DNA from: Paracoccaceae bacterium
Lineage (GTDB): Bacteria; Pseudomonadota; Alphaproteobacteria; Rhodobacterales; Rhodobacteraceae
Direction of reading: 5' to 3'
DNA: 64,000 nucleotides
Assembly: GCA_021296235.1 (NCBI GenBank)
Contig: JAGWAS010000006.1
Coordinates: 22,075 to 86,074 of the forward strand
The notes under the pieces were generated by a model. The model saw only the letters and a list, made by a program, of their open reading frames with translations, had not been told where the DNA came from and ran no database searches. Every line of letters begins with the position of its first letter. Positions within the stretch are counted from its first letter, which is position 1. The translations under genes and the position numbers were made by a program. Of the stretch, positions 9,009 through 19,684 are shown piece after piece.

Positions 9009-11459
9009 ATGCCGGGGAATGAGATGAAATCGCGCACAAAAGTTGTGGTAATCGGAGGCGGCATAGCCGGCTGCTCGACACTCTATCATCTAACGCAGGA
9101 AGGGTGGAGCGATGTTGTTCTGGTTGAGCGGAACGAGCTTACCAGCGGAACGACCTGGCACTCGGCTGCGCAGGTGACGAATTTCGGGATGAATCAAACG
9201 ATGGTGGGGTTGAAAACCCACTCGATCAATCTCTACAGGGAGCTGGCTGAGGATCCTGAGTATCCGATCAACTACCATCACGGCGATGGCGGCATCCGGC
9301 TGGCCAACACCGAAGAACAGATGCAGGGTTATCGTCACTTTGCATCCATGGCGCGCGGAATGGATGTGCATTTCGAGGTGATTGATGCCAGGGAATGTGC
9401 GCGGCGCCATCCACTAATCTCGACCGAAAACCTGATCGGTGGACTTTGGGATCCACTGGACGGTGACATTGATCCGGCCCAACTCTGCCAGGCACTTGCC
9501 CGGCGCGCACGTAAGGCGGGGGCCGAAATTTATCGCAATACGCCGGTCGTGGCGCTGACACAGCACAGAGATCACACTTGGACAGTTCACACGGAACAAG
9601 GGGATATCGACTGTGACATTGTTGTGAACGCCTGCGGATATCGGGTGAATGAGTTAGGCACGATGATGGGGGTGCACCACCCAGTCGCCTCAATGGAGCA
9701 CCAGTATTTCGTAACCGAGGAAATCGCTGCGATTCGAGAGGCCGGCCATCGCATGCCACTGTTGCGCTGCCCGATCTCGGACTATTACTGCCGCCAGGAA
9801 AAGAACGGGCTGCTGGTCGGCTTCTATGAACAGGATTGCAGGATCTGGGGCATGGACGGGATTGATCCGAATTTCGTCAATTCGCTTTGCCCCGATGATC
9901 TGGACCGCGTGTCCGATGTGGTTGAAGGTGCCTTTGCCCGCATGCCCGCACTCATGGAAGTGGGCATTCACACCATCGTCAATGGCCCCATCACGTACAC
10001 TATTGACGGTGCGCCGCTGGTCGGACCGATCCCCGGCAAGCGAAACGCTTTCTGCATCATTGGCCTGCGCGCGGGCCTCGGCGAAGGTGGCGGCCATGGC
10101 TGGCTTCTGGCGCAGCAGATCGTTCATGGCGAAGCCTGCTATGACATGTGGTGCCTTGATCCCCGTCGCTTCACCGGTCACGCCAATGTCGAACTGACCG
10201 CAATTAAGGCAATAGAGGATTACCGGAACGAATTCCGGTTTCATTTCCCGCACGAGCATCGTTCGGCCGGACGTCCTGCCAAGACCACCCCCCTGACGCC
10301 GGTTCTGGCAGCCGAAGGGGCTGAGTTCACCACCGTCAATGGATGGGAACGGGTTGACTACATCAGGCCCGCCCCGGATTTTCATGCGTCGCTTAGCTTC
10401 AACTTCGACGAGGCTTTCGATGTGGTCGCTTCCGAAGTGACGAACGTGCAGGAGAATGTGGGGCTTTGCGAGGTCAGTGGCTTCAACCGGTTCGAGATAA
10501 CTGGTTCCGATCGCCACGCGTTTCTTGACCGGATGTTCTGCGGCAACGTCGTCAAGCGGGATGGTCGGGTGGGGCTTGGATATCTTCTGAACCAACACGG
10601 CATGATCAAAGGGGAGGCGACGGTTGCCAATCTGCCTGCATCTGATCGCGGGCCTGAACGTGTGTGGTATGGCTCCGCTGCGGCAAGTGAGTTCCACGAT
10701 ATGGATTGGCTGACCCAGCACGTCAGTGAATGCGAGGACGTGCGAATCCGCAGCCTGACCAATGACCAGACAATCCTGGTGCTGGCCGGACCGAAAGCGC
10801 GCGACGTGCTTTCGTTCTGTTCACGCGGCAACTGGTCACGAAAGGCCTTCCCCTGGCTCAGCGTCCGCGAGTGCTTCATCGGCTTCGCCTCGGCAACCGT
10901 CATGGGCGTGAGTTTTTCGGGTGAACTGGCCTACGAAATCCATGTTCCGAATGCGTCGCTCCATGCAGCCTATCTGGCACTCCGGGAAGCAGGCGAACCG
11001 CATGGGTTGAAACTATTTGGCTCGCGCGCTGTGGAGTCGATGCGGATGGAAAAGGGATTCCTGCATTGGAAGGCCGAACTGATCACTGAATTCGACCCGT
11101 TCGAGACTTCGCTGGACCGGTTTGTGAAGTTGGAGAAGGGCGATTTCGTCGGAAAAGAGGCCCTCCTCAAACGGCGGGAAAACAGCCCTAGCAGGAAGCT
11201 TGTGACCTTGCAGATCGACACAACCCACGCGCCCGCACACGGCGGTGCCTCGCTGATGCGGGGCGGCAGAGTCGTAGGTACCGTTACCTCGGGCGACTGG
11301 GGGCACCGGGTTGGAATGAACCTCGCCTATGCATTCGTTGACCCCGACCTGGCCGAGATTGGCGGCACCATGCAGCTGGATCTGTGTGGTGTGCTGGTTG
11401 GGGCCGAAGTCATTGCTCCATCGCCGTATGATCACGGTCATGCGCGAATTCGAAGTTGA
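9009..11459 (+). CDS. FAD-dependent oxidoreductase with C-terminal GcvT-like domain (dimethylglycine/sarcosine dehydrogenase family)
   Basis: VVVIGGGIAGCSTLYHLT FAD-binding motif; LTSGTTWHSAAQV; C-terminal GcvT-like FSGELAYEIHVPN. Confidence 0.88.
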   Translation: MPGNEMKSRTKVVVIGGGIAGCSTLYHLTQEGWSDVVLVERNELTSGTTWHSAAQVTNFGMNQTMVGLKTHSINLYRELAEDPEYPINYHHGDGGIRLANTEEQMQGYRHFASMARGMDVHFEVIDARECARRHPLISTENLIGGLWDPLDGDIDPAQLCQALARRARKAGAEIYRNTPVVALTQHRDHTWTVHTEQGDIDCDIVVNACGYRVNELGTMMGVHHPVASMEHQYFVTEEIAAIREAGHRMPLLRCPISDYYCRQEKNGLLVGFYEQDCRIWGMDGIDPNFVNSLCPDDLDRVSDVVEGAFARMPALMEVGIHTIVNGPITYTIDGAPLVGPIPGKRNAFCIIGLRAGLGEGGGHGWLLAQQIVHGEACYDMWCLDPRRFTGHANVELTAIKAIEDYRNEFRFHFPHEHRSAGRPAKTTPLTPVLAAEGAEFTTVNGWERVDYIRPAPDFHASLSFNFDEAFDVVASEVTNVQENVGLCEVSGFNRFEITGSDRHAFLDRMFCGNVVKRDGRVGLGYLLNQHGMIKGEATVANLPASDRGPERVWYGSAAASEFHDMDWLTQHVSECEDVRIRSLTNDQTILVLAGPKARDVLSFCSRGNWSRKAFPWLSVRECFIGFASATVMGVSFSGELAYEIHVPNASLHAAYLALREAGEPHGLKLFGSRAVESMRMEKGFLHWKAELITEFDPFETSLDRFVKLEKGDFVGKEALLKRRENSPSRKLVTLQIDTTHAPAHGGASLMRGGRVVGTVTSGDWGHRVGMNLAYAFVDPDLAEIGGTMQLDLCGVLVGAEVIAPSPYDHGHARIRS

Positions 11460-11684
11460 ACCTGTCGTGAACGAAGGGCACGCAACAGCCCTTGTCGAAA
11501 ATGGCCTGGCACCGTCATTGTTGCACAAATCGGTTTTTGAACACAGTTCCGCTTTGCCGGGACAAATTTTGCCCATGGACCCCATGATGGGGATGCCAAG
11601 AGCGCTGGCGGCGTTCGGCACTGCGACGGAGGCTTGAGAATCCGGCACCAATCGGTTGTTGCGTAGGTCAGAACGGTCCAGAAT

Positions 11685-11864
11685 TTAAGTGGTTTGAGGA
11701 CTGATCAGTGATTGTCCTTCTGGGATCTGCTCGGAATGTTCTACGCCCACATCGCGCAACATGCTGTCAGAGTTTTCTCCCAACTCTTTCATTTTGCGGA
11801 TGATTCGCCGGCGTGCCAGAAGGTGCGCCGCTTCAGTCCACGCGTTTGCGGGTTTTCTCCGCAT
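11685..11864 (-). CDS. small DUF1127-like protein (59 aa)
   Basis: ATG at 11864; LLARRRIIRKMKELGENSDSMLRDVGVEHSEI-like core matches the DUF1127 pattern. Confidence 0.5.
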   Translation of the reverse strand: MRRKPANAWTEAAHLLARRRIIRKMKELGENSDSMLRDVGVEHSEQIPEGQSLISPQTT

Positions 11865-12078
11865 GAACCTGGCTTGATCGTAAAGCGGACCCAATCCCGC
11901 AGTGTCTGAACAGCAATCCGGTTGAGGCGACTGCCCGGGATCGCAAGGGTTTGTTCTGCCTTGGCGCGGAACGCGACCGACCGTTTGGCATCTGGTGATC
12001 CCAGTCTTTGGTTGGTTCTGCAAAACCCTTGCTGGCGGATTCAAACAATGCCGTAGATCATTGACGAACCGCAACTGA

Positions 12079-13233
12079 TCATGGCCAGAGGACTTCACTG
12101 GCGATTCTTGCTCCCTCACAGAGTGCCCCAAGCTTTGCCCAAACAATGCGAGGTTCGACTTCAGTCTTGTAGGTTGCCTGAGAGGAAAAGCCACAATCCA
12201 CTCCTGCAATGACATTTTCCCTGCCGACACGTTCGGCGAAGCGGACAATCCGCTCCGCCACATAGTCGGGATGCTCGACGACGCTGGTTGAGTGAGTAAC
12301 CACTCCAGGGATTATGATCTTGCCTTCCGGCAATTTCACGTTCTCCCAAAGGTGATACTCATGCTCGTGGCGGGGATTGCCTGCCTCAAATGAATACGCA
12401 CCTGCATTCACAGCCAAGACCTGATTGATCATTCGGGGCAGGTCAGGTTCATGAATTCGCGGTCCCTGGTTAATTCCATAGCAGGTATGGAATCGAATTT
12501 TTTCTTCCGGGATGCCCTTGAGACTGTGATTAATTGCTTCAACATACAATGAGACCTTTGCAATGCGCTCCGGTTCTTCAAGAGACCTGTCCATGTAGAT
12601 ATTTGGCATGAAGGGGTCATCCACCTGAAGTAGCAACCCTGCATCGATGATCGCCCTGTATTCCTCAGAAAGCGCGTCTGCCACCGCAAACAGATAGCTC
12701 TCTTCGGTCTCGTAGTGTTCGTTGAAACCAACGCCGGTTACGGCGGCACAAGGCATGAATGCCTCGGTGCAGCCGAACTTGCCGATGGCAGATTTCAGGT
12801 TTTCGAGATCAACCCGCAGTGCCTCGTGTCCGACATAGGATATTTCCCCGACACAGCACATTGCGACAGAGGGAACGATGGCTGCGCCAAGATGAGCGCG
12901 GTTGAAGTACTCCAAATAGAACTCAGGAAAGGCCTCGCGCTCTTCCTCGTAGAAGTCGAGACCCGCGTTTGGCCGCGGATCAAAGCCAACCAACCTTTCA
13001 TTGATGTAGACCGCATGGCCCGGCTTCGACATTTCACCATCGGCCACAATGTCGATGCCCACTTCAACCTGCTTGGCAACCATCTCTTCCACCGCTCGGT
13101 TCAACATATGCGCGAACAGTTGCTCGTCCACACCGCTTCCATCAAACCGTTGCTTCAGCATGTCCAACAGATCATGTGGCCTCGGAAGGCTACCAACATG
13201 GGTGGTTAGAATTCGCTCAATGCTGTGTCTCAC
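12079..13233 (-). CDS. cobalamin-independent methionine synthase II (MetE C-terminal-domain-like) methyltransferase
   Basis: THVGSLPRP N-terminus; DGEMSKPGHAVYI; RFHTCYGINQGPR; AGVDCGFSS zinc/substrate-region motifs of the family. Confidence 0.85.
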   Translation of the reverse strand: MRHSIERILTTHVGSLPRPHDLLDMLKQRFDGSGVDEQLFAHMLNRAVEEMVAKQVEVGIDIVADGEMSKPGHAVYINERLVGFDPRPNAGLDFYEEEREAFPEFYLEYFNRAHLGAAIVPSVAMCCVGEISYVGHEALRVDLENLKSAIGKFGCTEAFMPCAAVTGVGFNEHYETEESYLFAVADALSEEYRAIIDAGLLLQVDDPFMPNIYMDRSLEEPERIAKVSLYVEAINHSLKGIPEEKIRFHTCYGINQGPRIHEPDLPRMINQVLAVNAGAYSFEAGNPRHEHEYHLWENVKLPEGKIIIPGVVTHSTSVVEHPDYVAERIVRFAERVGRENVIAGVDCGFSSQATYKTEVEPRIVWAKLGALCEGARIASEVLWP

Positions 13234-14009
13234 GTGAACGCCTTTCCTTAGGCCTGACCGATTGCAACCTCATCACCGGCAGGTTGTCGTTCTTCCGCCA
13301 CTGCGCCGGACCGATCCAATGGCCGTTGACAGTCTTCAAGCTGATCCCACCTTAGCTCAAACGCAATTCATCTGCCATTCACTGTGAGCCCAGGAACGGA
13401 TTGTCACAGGTTTCTGGTTTGGCTGGCGAGACCCATAGCCGTCCTGGATATGGCGCGCGTCCCGCTGGCCGCAGGAAGAACGGAGCGGATTGCGAATTGG
13501 GTTGATTCGAGCGGATCAAACAGGGAATTTTGCTAGATCTGGTTTGCTTTTACTACGAAGACAGCCACTCACTGGGCAATGGCGTCTCCAGTTACCGAAG
13601 AACTTGCGCCAATGTCCCTAGCATAAACTATGTGCTGCATGTGCTATGGCGGGCTCAGCATTTGGGCCAGCAGTTGCCGGAGTTTGGCGCAGGCGAATGT
13701 CTCTTCAGTGATATGTGAATCTTGCGAATCACGATCTTGATTGCATGACGCTTGACCACCAACAATGATCGTCATTTCCGGGTTGAATTTTGGATAGGGG
13801 CAAACTCAATCTGCAACCGCCCCGCCCGGCAAGCCAAACGGCGGACCCCATGGGCCCTTGAGATCGATACCGCGTCCTCAGCCAATCCATTTGACATCAT
13901 TGCCTTTCCGGATTCATTTCTGCCAGCACTCCGACCCGTCTGGTTGCCGCATCCGCTGTCTCAACTTACTGGAGATAGCGGCATGCAACGCAAAACTACT
14001 GAGGGAAAT

Positions 14010-14084
14010 TGGCTGGGGTGGTAGGATTCGAACCTACGATACACGGTACCAAAAACCGCTGCCTTACCACTTGGCTACACCCCA
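14010..14084 (-). tRNA. tRNA-Gln(TTG)
   Basis: Reverse complement TGGGGTGTAGCCAAGTGGTAAGGCAGCGGTTTTTGGTACCGTGTATCGTAGGTTCGAATCCTACCACCCCAGCCA folds as a cloverleaf; anticodon loop TTTTGGT; CCA encoded. Confidence 0.96.
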
Positions 14085-14727
14085 AAATCGAGTGCCGGAA
14101 CTTAAGGTCGGCGACAGCATGGTGCAACCCCCGATCTGCCGTCCGGAATTGCTGTTTCACTTATGCTCCTTCTGGAAATCGGCGCATAGTTTCCGGACCA
14201 TCAGGATCCTGACCAAACAAACGCAGTTGGGCGGAACTTCAACTTTGTCGTTAAATGGTGAGTTTTCCTTGTGGATGCACATCCATCAATTGTCGCTCCG
14301 GTGGATCGAAATCAGGGCAAGCAATGAGGTAACGATGTCGGTTGACGCACTCTGGCGGCTACGGGCCGCGCAAAGCAGCACGGCAATTGTCCAAGCCCAA
14401 TTCGTTCAGCAATGCCACAACGCGCTCCACCTTAGACTGGCTGCGGATGGCGTGCGCCAAATAATCCCCTGCGCTTCGCTCCGTCAGGTTCGTTTTCAAG
14501 GTCGACCTTCACTTCGCGCCGATGCAGGCTCGGTTACCGGCACCGCAAATCGACAACTGTCTTTTGGCCCTTTCCAACTTTCATCGATCGATCGGATTCG
14601 GCGCAGAAACACAGATCAAAGGCGCAACAAACCCCGGCAAGTTGTCCCTATTGCAAAAAATGGTAACAGGGGCATTGCCGGACGCACCTCACAAGCGGAT
14701 GATCATCCGTTATTGTAGTTAATCTGT

Positions 14728-15975
14728 TTGTCTGAATCGCACCCGCATATTGAGCAGATTGATTTGACGATGCCGGAATCATTCACCAAGTCATTTACAC
14801 AGCAGGAAGCGTTGCCGCCTGAGGCAATTCAGGCAGCCAACAGGATCCTCGGCGGCGCCCGTCTTCACCGTTACGGAGGTTCGACGGAAGATCCGGGCGC
14901 AGCAATGGAACTCGAACGAGCATTTGCCAAGTGGCAGGGGGCCCGGTTCTGCCTTGCCTGCGCGTCAGGTGGACAGGCGATACAGATATCGTTGCTCGCG
15001 AACTTGGTTGAGCGCGGCGACCCGGTGCTGACCAATGGATTCACCTTGGCGCCGGTACCCGGTGCCATTCGTGCGGTTGGAGCCTGTCCGGTCTTGGTGG
15101 AAATCACCGACGACCTGGTCATCGACTGCAAACACCTCCTTGCCAAAGCCAAATCGTCGGGCGCCAAAGTTCTTCTGCTTTCGCATATGAGGGGCCATCT
15201 GGCGGATATGACACGGGTGGTTGAGCTTTGCTCCGATCTTGGAATTCTGCTGATTGAGGATTGCGCACACACAATGGGGGCGACTTTTCGCGGCATAAAG
15301 AGCGGTAATTTCGGCAGCGCAGCGTGTTTTTCGACACAAACCTACAAGCACATCAATTCTGGAGAAGGAGGATTGTTCACGACCAATAATCCTGATGCAA
15401 TGGCGCGGGCGGTGATCCTGTCGGGTTCATACATGAACTACGACATGCACGGCACATTGCCAGACGCTGCCCACTTTGAAAGTTCAAAATACGACTGTCC
15501 AAACCTGTCGTCCCGAATGGACAATCTGCGTGCGGCAATTTTGCTTCCTCAACTTCTTGGATTGGATGATGCAGTTGCCGCTTGGAACCAACGCTATCAA
15601 ATAGTTGCGAGTGCACTTTCCAAACTGGGTCCGACGGTGGCAATTCCGGATTCGCTGCCGGGTGCAGATCGCGTCGGTAGTTCGGTTCAGTTTCGCATTC
15701 CTGACTTCTCCAGCCACGATTGTGCTTCTCTGCAGGACAGGTTGAGGGAGCGGGGCATAAAGTTGGCGTGGTTTGGCAAAGGTGAACCGACCGGATTCAC
15801 ATCATCGCACCGGCACTGGCGATATCTTGACAGCCAATTGCTTCCAAATACCGACCGGATTCTGAGTACTCTGTTTGACCTGCGCCTGCCTCTCAGTTTC
15901 AGCAAAGATGATTGCACGTTGCTGGGCCGTATCCTGGTCGACGAAATATCCAGAATTGCGCAAATTGGAAATTGA
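14728..15975 (+). CDS. DegT/DnrJ/EryC1/StrS family aminotransferase
   Basis: Contains LIEDCAHTMGATFRGIKSGNFGSAACFSTQTYKHINSGEGGLFTT (PLP-Lys motif). Confidence 0.9.
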   Translation: MSESHPHIEQIDLTMPESFTKSFTQQEALPPEAIQAANRILGGARLHRYGGSTEDPGAAMELERAFAKWQGARFCLACASGGQAIQISLLANLVERGDPVLTNGFTLAPVPGAIRAVGACPVLVEITDDLVIDCKHLLAKAKSSGAKVLLLSHMRGHLADMTRVVELCSDLGILLIEDCAHTMGATFRGIKSGNFGSAACFSTQTYKHINSGEGGLFTTNNPDAMARAVILSGSYMNYDMHGTLPDAAHFESSKYDCPNLSSRMDNLRAAILLPQLLGLDDAVAAWNQRYQIVASALSKLGPTVAIPDSLPGADRVGSSVQFRIPDFSSHDCASLQDRLRERGIKLAWFGKGEPTGFTSSHRHWRYLDSQLLPNTDRILSTLFDLRLPLSFSKDDCTLLGRILVDEISRIAQIGN

Positions 15976-16082
15976 GCTGCCCCAAGCTCCCGAAATCAAT
16001 GCCGACCAGGCTTTTGGACATCCTTCCATGGACTCCTCATCCAGATTGCGTAGGGCGGTTGGCAGTCATTTTGCCTGTGGGA

Positions 16083-16101
16083 TGCCGGAAGCACTCCGGC
16101 A
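16083..16101. terminator. candidate terminator hairpin between convergent DegT and cysNC genes
   Basis: TGCCGGA-agcac-TCCGGCA perfect 7-bp stem; no U tract. Confidence 0.35.
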
Positions 16102-16489
16102 CCTGCCTTCCTCATTCCCCTCCTGCGTGCCTCGCCGCCATGCCGAGTATGCTGAAGTCCGCGAACTTGCCCCCTGGCTCTTAGCCCTCCGGAAGGGCTC
16201 GGTTCCATCCGCTTGAACGTGTTCAACACTGTATCCTGTCGTTTCCGCTGTCCACATGGGGTCGCAATGAAGAGATGTGCTTTCTGTCAAGCGGTGTGCA
16301 AATGTTGCCGACAGCATGGGACACGGGAAATCCGCACGCATGGTTGTGTATCCAGCTGAGGCTGGTCTGTACAGTGGGCATCCGGGTCGAGGGCCGACCA
16401 ATTTCAAATGCCATCGGACGTTCAACGTTGGGAATTCAACCGGCCGAAGGAAGACACTGGTTATGACCGAACCGTTCGAAAGTCGCGGA

Positions 16490-18388
16490 TCAACGCAGCG
16501 TTTTGAGCGTGCGTACGATTGCATCGGCGGCTTCGTCCGCAGGCAGTTTCGTCGTATCAATGTGCAGTTCCGGACATTCCGGTCGCTCGTAGGACGAATC
16601 GATCCCCGTGAAATTCAAGAGTTTGCCGCTGCGGGCCTTTGCATACAGTCCTTTTGGATCGCGCTCTTCACAGACGCTGAGGGGAGCATCAATGAAAATT
16701 TCCAGAAATTCTCCGTCCTCCAAGAGCGAACGAGCAAATTGGCGTTCGGACCGAAAGGGGGAAATGAAGGATACGATAACGATTAGACCTGCATCGATCA
16801 TCAGCTTCGCCACCTCCGCAACCCTGCGAATGTTCTCCACCCGGTCCGGGTCGGTGAATCCCAGGTCCCGATTCAGCCCGTGCCGCAGGTTGTCGCCGTC
16901 AAGCAGATAGGTATGCATTCCCAATGCGTGGAGCTTCTGTTCCAGCAGATCGGCAATCGTCGATTTTCCGGCTCCGGACAACCCGGTAAGCCAAATCACG
17001 CAGGGCTTCTGACCGATGGCGGCGGCGCGAAGTGATTTGTCGACCTTCATCTCTTGCCAGATGACGTTGCCGCCTCGGCGAAGCGCAAAGCCGATTAATC
17101 CGGCACCGACAGTTGCGTTTGTGAATCGATCAATGAGCACAAATGATCCCGTTTGCCGGTTCTCGATGTAGGGATCGAACGGCACTCGACGATCAAGGGA
17201 AATCTTGCAGTAACCGATTTCGTTCATTTCCAGGGTCTTGGCTGCCAATTGATTCAGCGAGTTCACGTCAATCCGGTGGGTCAGGTCACTGATTCGGGCG
17301 ATGGCGCAAGCACTGGCGAATCTTGCCAGATATTGCCGTTCCGGAAGCATTGGCTGCGTGTCCAACCAGATCAAATGGGCGGCAAAATGGTCTGTAGTGT
17401 TCGGCGGACTCCCGGCGGCGGCAATCATGTCACCGCGGCTGACATCGATTTCATCACCAAGCACGAGCGTAACCGACTGTCCCGCGACCGCATTTTCCAA
17501 ATCACTGGAGGGCCCGACAATGCGCCTCACGCATGACGTATGGCCAGACGGGCAGACAACGACCGGCATCCCGCGCTTGATGGAACCCGATGCCACAGTG
17601 CCGCTGAAGCCACGAAAATCAGGGTTCGGACGGTTGATCCACTGTACAGGCAGGCGAAAACCGCATGCCGCATTGTCCCTGTGGGATTCAGTGGTTTCAA
17701 GCAATTCCAAGACAGTGGGACCGTCGTACCATGGAATTCCGCCGCAAACCGAACAGACGTTTTCGCCTGTCAACGCAGAAATCGGCACGGCGGCAACATC
17801 CTGAAATTTCAATTCGCTTGCGAAACTTTTGTAATCGTCAGAGATGGTTTGGAACATCGCGGCATTGTGGCCAACAAGATCCATCTTGTTGACTGCCAGA
17901 ATGACATGGCGAATACCCATCAGTGAGGCAATATGGCTGTGTCGGCGTGTCTGTGTCAGGATTCCCTTGCGCACATCCACAAGAATGAGTGCAAGATCGG
18001 CGGCGGTGGCGCCCACAACCATGTTGCGCGTGTATTGCTCGTGACCGGGCGTATCGATTGCGATGAATCTGCGTCGGTTGGTTTCGAAGTGACGCCACGC
18101 CACATCAATGGTAATTCCCTGTTCGCGCTCCGCCTGCAAACCGTCCACCAGCAAGGCCAGATCTACATCGTCCCCCTGGGTGCCATGGACCCTGCTTGCT
18201 GTTCCGGCTTCCTCGAATTGATCTTCAGGAACCGTCCCGGAATCACAAAGCAGCCGGCCAAGGAGGGTCGACTTGCCGTCATCCACGGATCCGCAGATGA
18301 TGAACCGCAGTAGTTCCTTTTTGGTCTGCGGGGAGGAAAGTTCCTTCGTGCCGTTTGATTTGACCGACACGTGATCGGCGGCCGGCAT
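16490..18388 (-). CDS. cysNC: bifunctional sulfate adenylyltransferase subunit 1 / adenylylsulfate kinase (CysN-CysC fusion)
   Basis: [15 protein letters not shown] and [13 protein letters not shown] GTPase motifs; C-terminal [19 protein letters not shown] kinase. Confidence 0.95.
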   Translation of the reverse strand: MPAADHVSVKSNGTKELSSPQTKKELLRFIICGSVDDGKSTLLGRLLCDSGTVPEDQFEEAGTASRVHGTQGDDVDLALLVDGLQAEREQGITIDVAWRHFETNRRRFIAIDTPGHEQYTRNMVVGATAADLALILVDVRKGILTQTRRHSHIASLMGIRHVILAVNKMDLVGHNAAMFQTISDDYKSFASELKFQDVAAVPISALTGENVCSVCGGIPWYDGPTVLELLETTESHRDNAACGFRLPVQWINRPNPDFRGFSGTVASGSIKRGMPVVVCPSGHTSCVRRIVGPSSDLENAVAGQSVTLVLGDEIDVSRGDMIAAAGSPPNTTDHFAAHLIWLDTQPMLPERQYLARFASACAIARISDLTHRIDVNSLNQLAAKTLEMNEIGYCKISLDRRVPFDPYIENRQTGSFVLIDRFTNATVGAGLIGFALRRGGNVIWQEMKVDKSLRAAAIGQKPCVIWLTGLSGAGKSTIADLLEQKLHALGMHTYLLDGDNLRHGLNRDLGFTDPDRVENIRRVAEVAKLMIDAGLIVIVSFISPFRSERQFARSLLEDGEFLEIFIDAPLSVCEERDPKGLYAKARSGKLLNFTGIDSSYERPECPELHIDTTKLPADEAADAIVRTLKTLR

Positions 18389-19290
18389 CAGAAATATCCC
18401 TCTTGCTTCTTTTTTTCCATGGATCCCGCCTGATCCTTGTCAATGGCCCTGCCTTGTCTTTCGGATATGCGGCTCCTCTGCAATTCCATGATTATTTCCG
18501 GGACGGTTGCCGCATCGGAAACAATGGCACCGGTCAACGGGTAGCATCCAAGGGTGCGGAACCGAACCATCATCTCCTTTGGTGTTTCGCCCGGCTCCAG
18601 CGGAAACCGATCGTCGTCAACCACGACATGCAGCCCGGCGCGTTTCACAACCGGGCGCATTGCCGCAAAATAGAGAGATGCCAAGGGTATGCCCTCGCGA
18701 TCAATGTAGTTCCAGACATCCAGTTCGGTCCAATTGGACAGGGGGAACACGCGTACGTTTTCACCGGGTGCGATTTGGGTGTTGTAGATGTTCCAGAGTT
18801 CTGGTCGTTGGTTCCTCGGGTCCCAACGCTGCTCACTGCTGCGAAATGAAAATACCCTTTCCTTGGCACGTGATTTTTCCTCGTCGCGCCTCGCCCCGCC
18901 GAGTGCCGCATCGAACCCATGGTTGCTGAGTGCCTGCTTGAGTGCCTCGGTTTTCATCACTTTGGTGTATGCCACCGAATCATGGCTGAACGGATTGATT
19001 CCCCGTTCAAGACCATCCCGATTGACATGGACAATCAACTGGAATCCCTTCCTCTCCGCGATCTCATCGCGAAATCGAATCATCTCGCGGAACTTCCAGG
19101 TCGTGTCGATATGCAAAAGGGGAAACGGAGGCTTGCCTGGCGCAAAGGCCTTCAATGCCAAATGAAGCATCACCGCAGAGTCCTTGCCTACGGAATACAG
19201 CATCACCGGCTTTTGAAATCCGGCCGCCACTTCGCGCATGATGTGGATGCTCTCAGATTCGAGGCGATCAAGGTGGCTCAACATGGGCAA
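18388..19290 (-). CDS. cysD: sulfate adenylyltransferase subunit 2
   Basis: [33 protein letters not shown]; ends at cysNC start. Confidence 0.96.
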   Translation of the reverse strand: MPMLSHLDRLESESIHIMREVAAGFQKPVMLYSVGKDSAVMLHLALKAFAPGKPPFPLLHIDTTWKFREMIRFRDEIAERKGFQLIVHVNRDGLERGINPFSHDSVAYTKVMKTEALKQALSNHGFDAALGGARRDEEKSRAKERVFSFRSSEQRWDPRNQRPELWNIYNTQIAPGENVRVFPLSNWTELDVWNYIDREGIPLASLYFAAMRPVVKRAGLHVVVDDDRFPLEPGETPKEMMVRFRTLGCYPLTGAIVSDAATVPEIIMELQRSRISERQGRAIDKDQAGSMEKKKQEGYF

Positions 19291-19684
19291 GGAACAAAAT
19301 GGTTCGAATGACGGTTAGATTAAATTCCGATACTCAAATCGGCTCCATTTGCCAATGGATGTTTGATATCAAGGCGGTTGCAGCAAAGGACAGCAAAAAA
19401 ACGCCAAGGGTCTGAGAGCTCAAAGAAAAAAATGCTGACAATGCTCCCCCAATCAACTTCGGATCGGTTGATCGGCTTTGGTCTGGAAGCGTTTGTGCAT
19501 CAAATCACGGGAAATTCTCAGTTTGTTGCCGAACGCCATGGCTGGCCTGATCAAGCGTTCCGAATTGCCTCCTGCGTCGTTGTGGCCATGGCCAACAGCC
19601 CAGGAATTCCGGTTGGCACCCAATTTCCACGTACAATGTTTGTTGCGGCGGCAACTTCCCCTGATCTGGAGCAGGGGCCCAGGA

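Noticed and set aside
9690-10721. 343-aa minus-strand ORF
   Set aside because: Lies entirely antisense to the well-supported DMGDH-like CDS; no family motifs.
13234-13500. Possible SAM or cobalamin riboswitch upstream of the MetE-like gene
   Set aside because: No recognisable aptamer core (B12 box, SAM-I/II motifs) on the minus strand.
13500-14010. Integrated element using tRNA-Gln 3' end as att site
   Set aside because: No integrase and no second copy of the tRNA 3' end seen nearby.
13858-14718. 286-aa ORF and the 14009-14212 ORF containing GWGGRIRTYDTRYQKPLPYHLATP / VGFEPTIHGTKNRCLTTWLHP
   Set aside because: These peptides are translations of the antisense of tRNA-Gln(TTG), a known annotation artefact.
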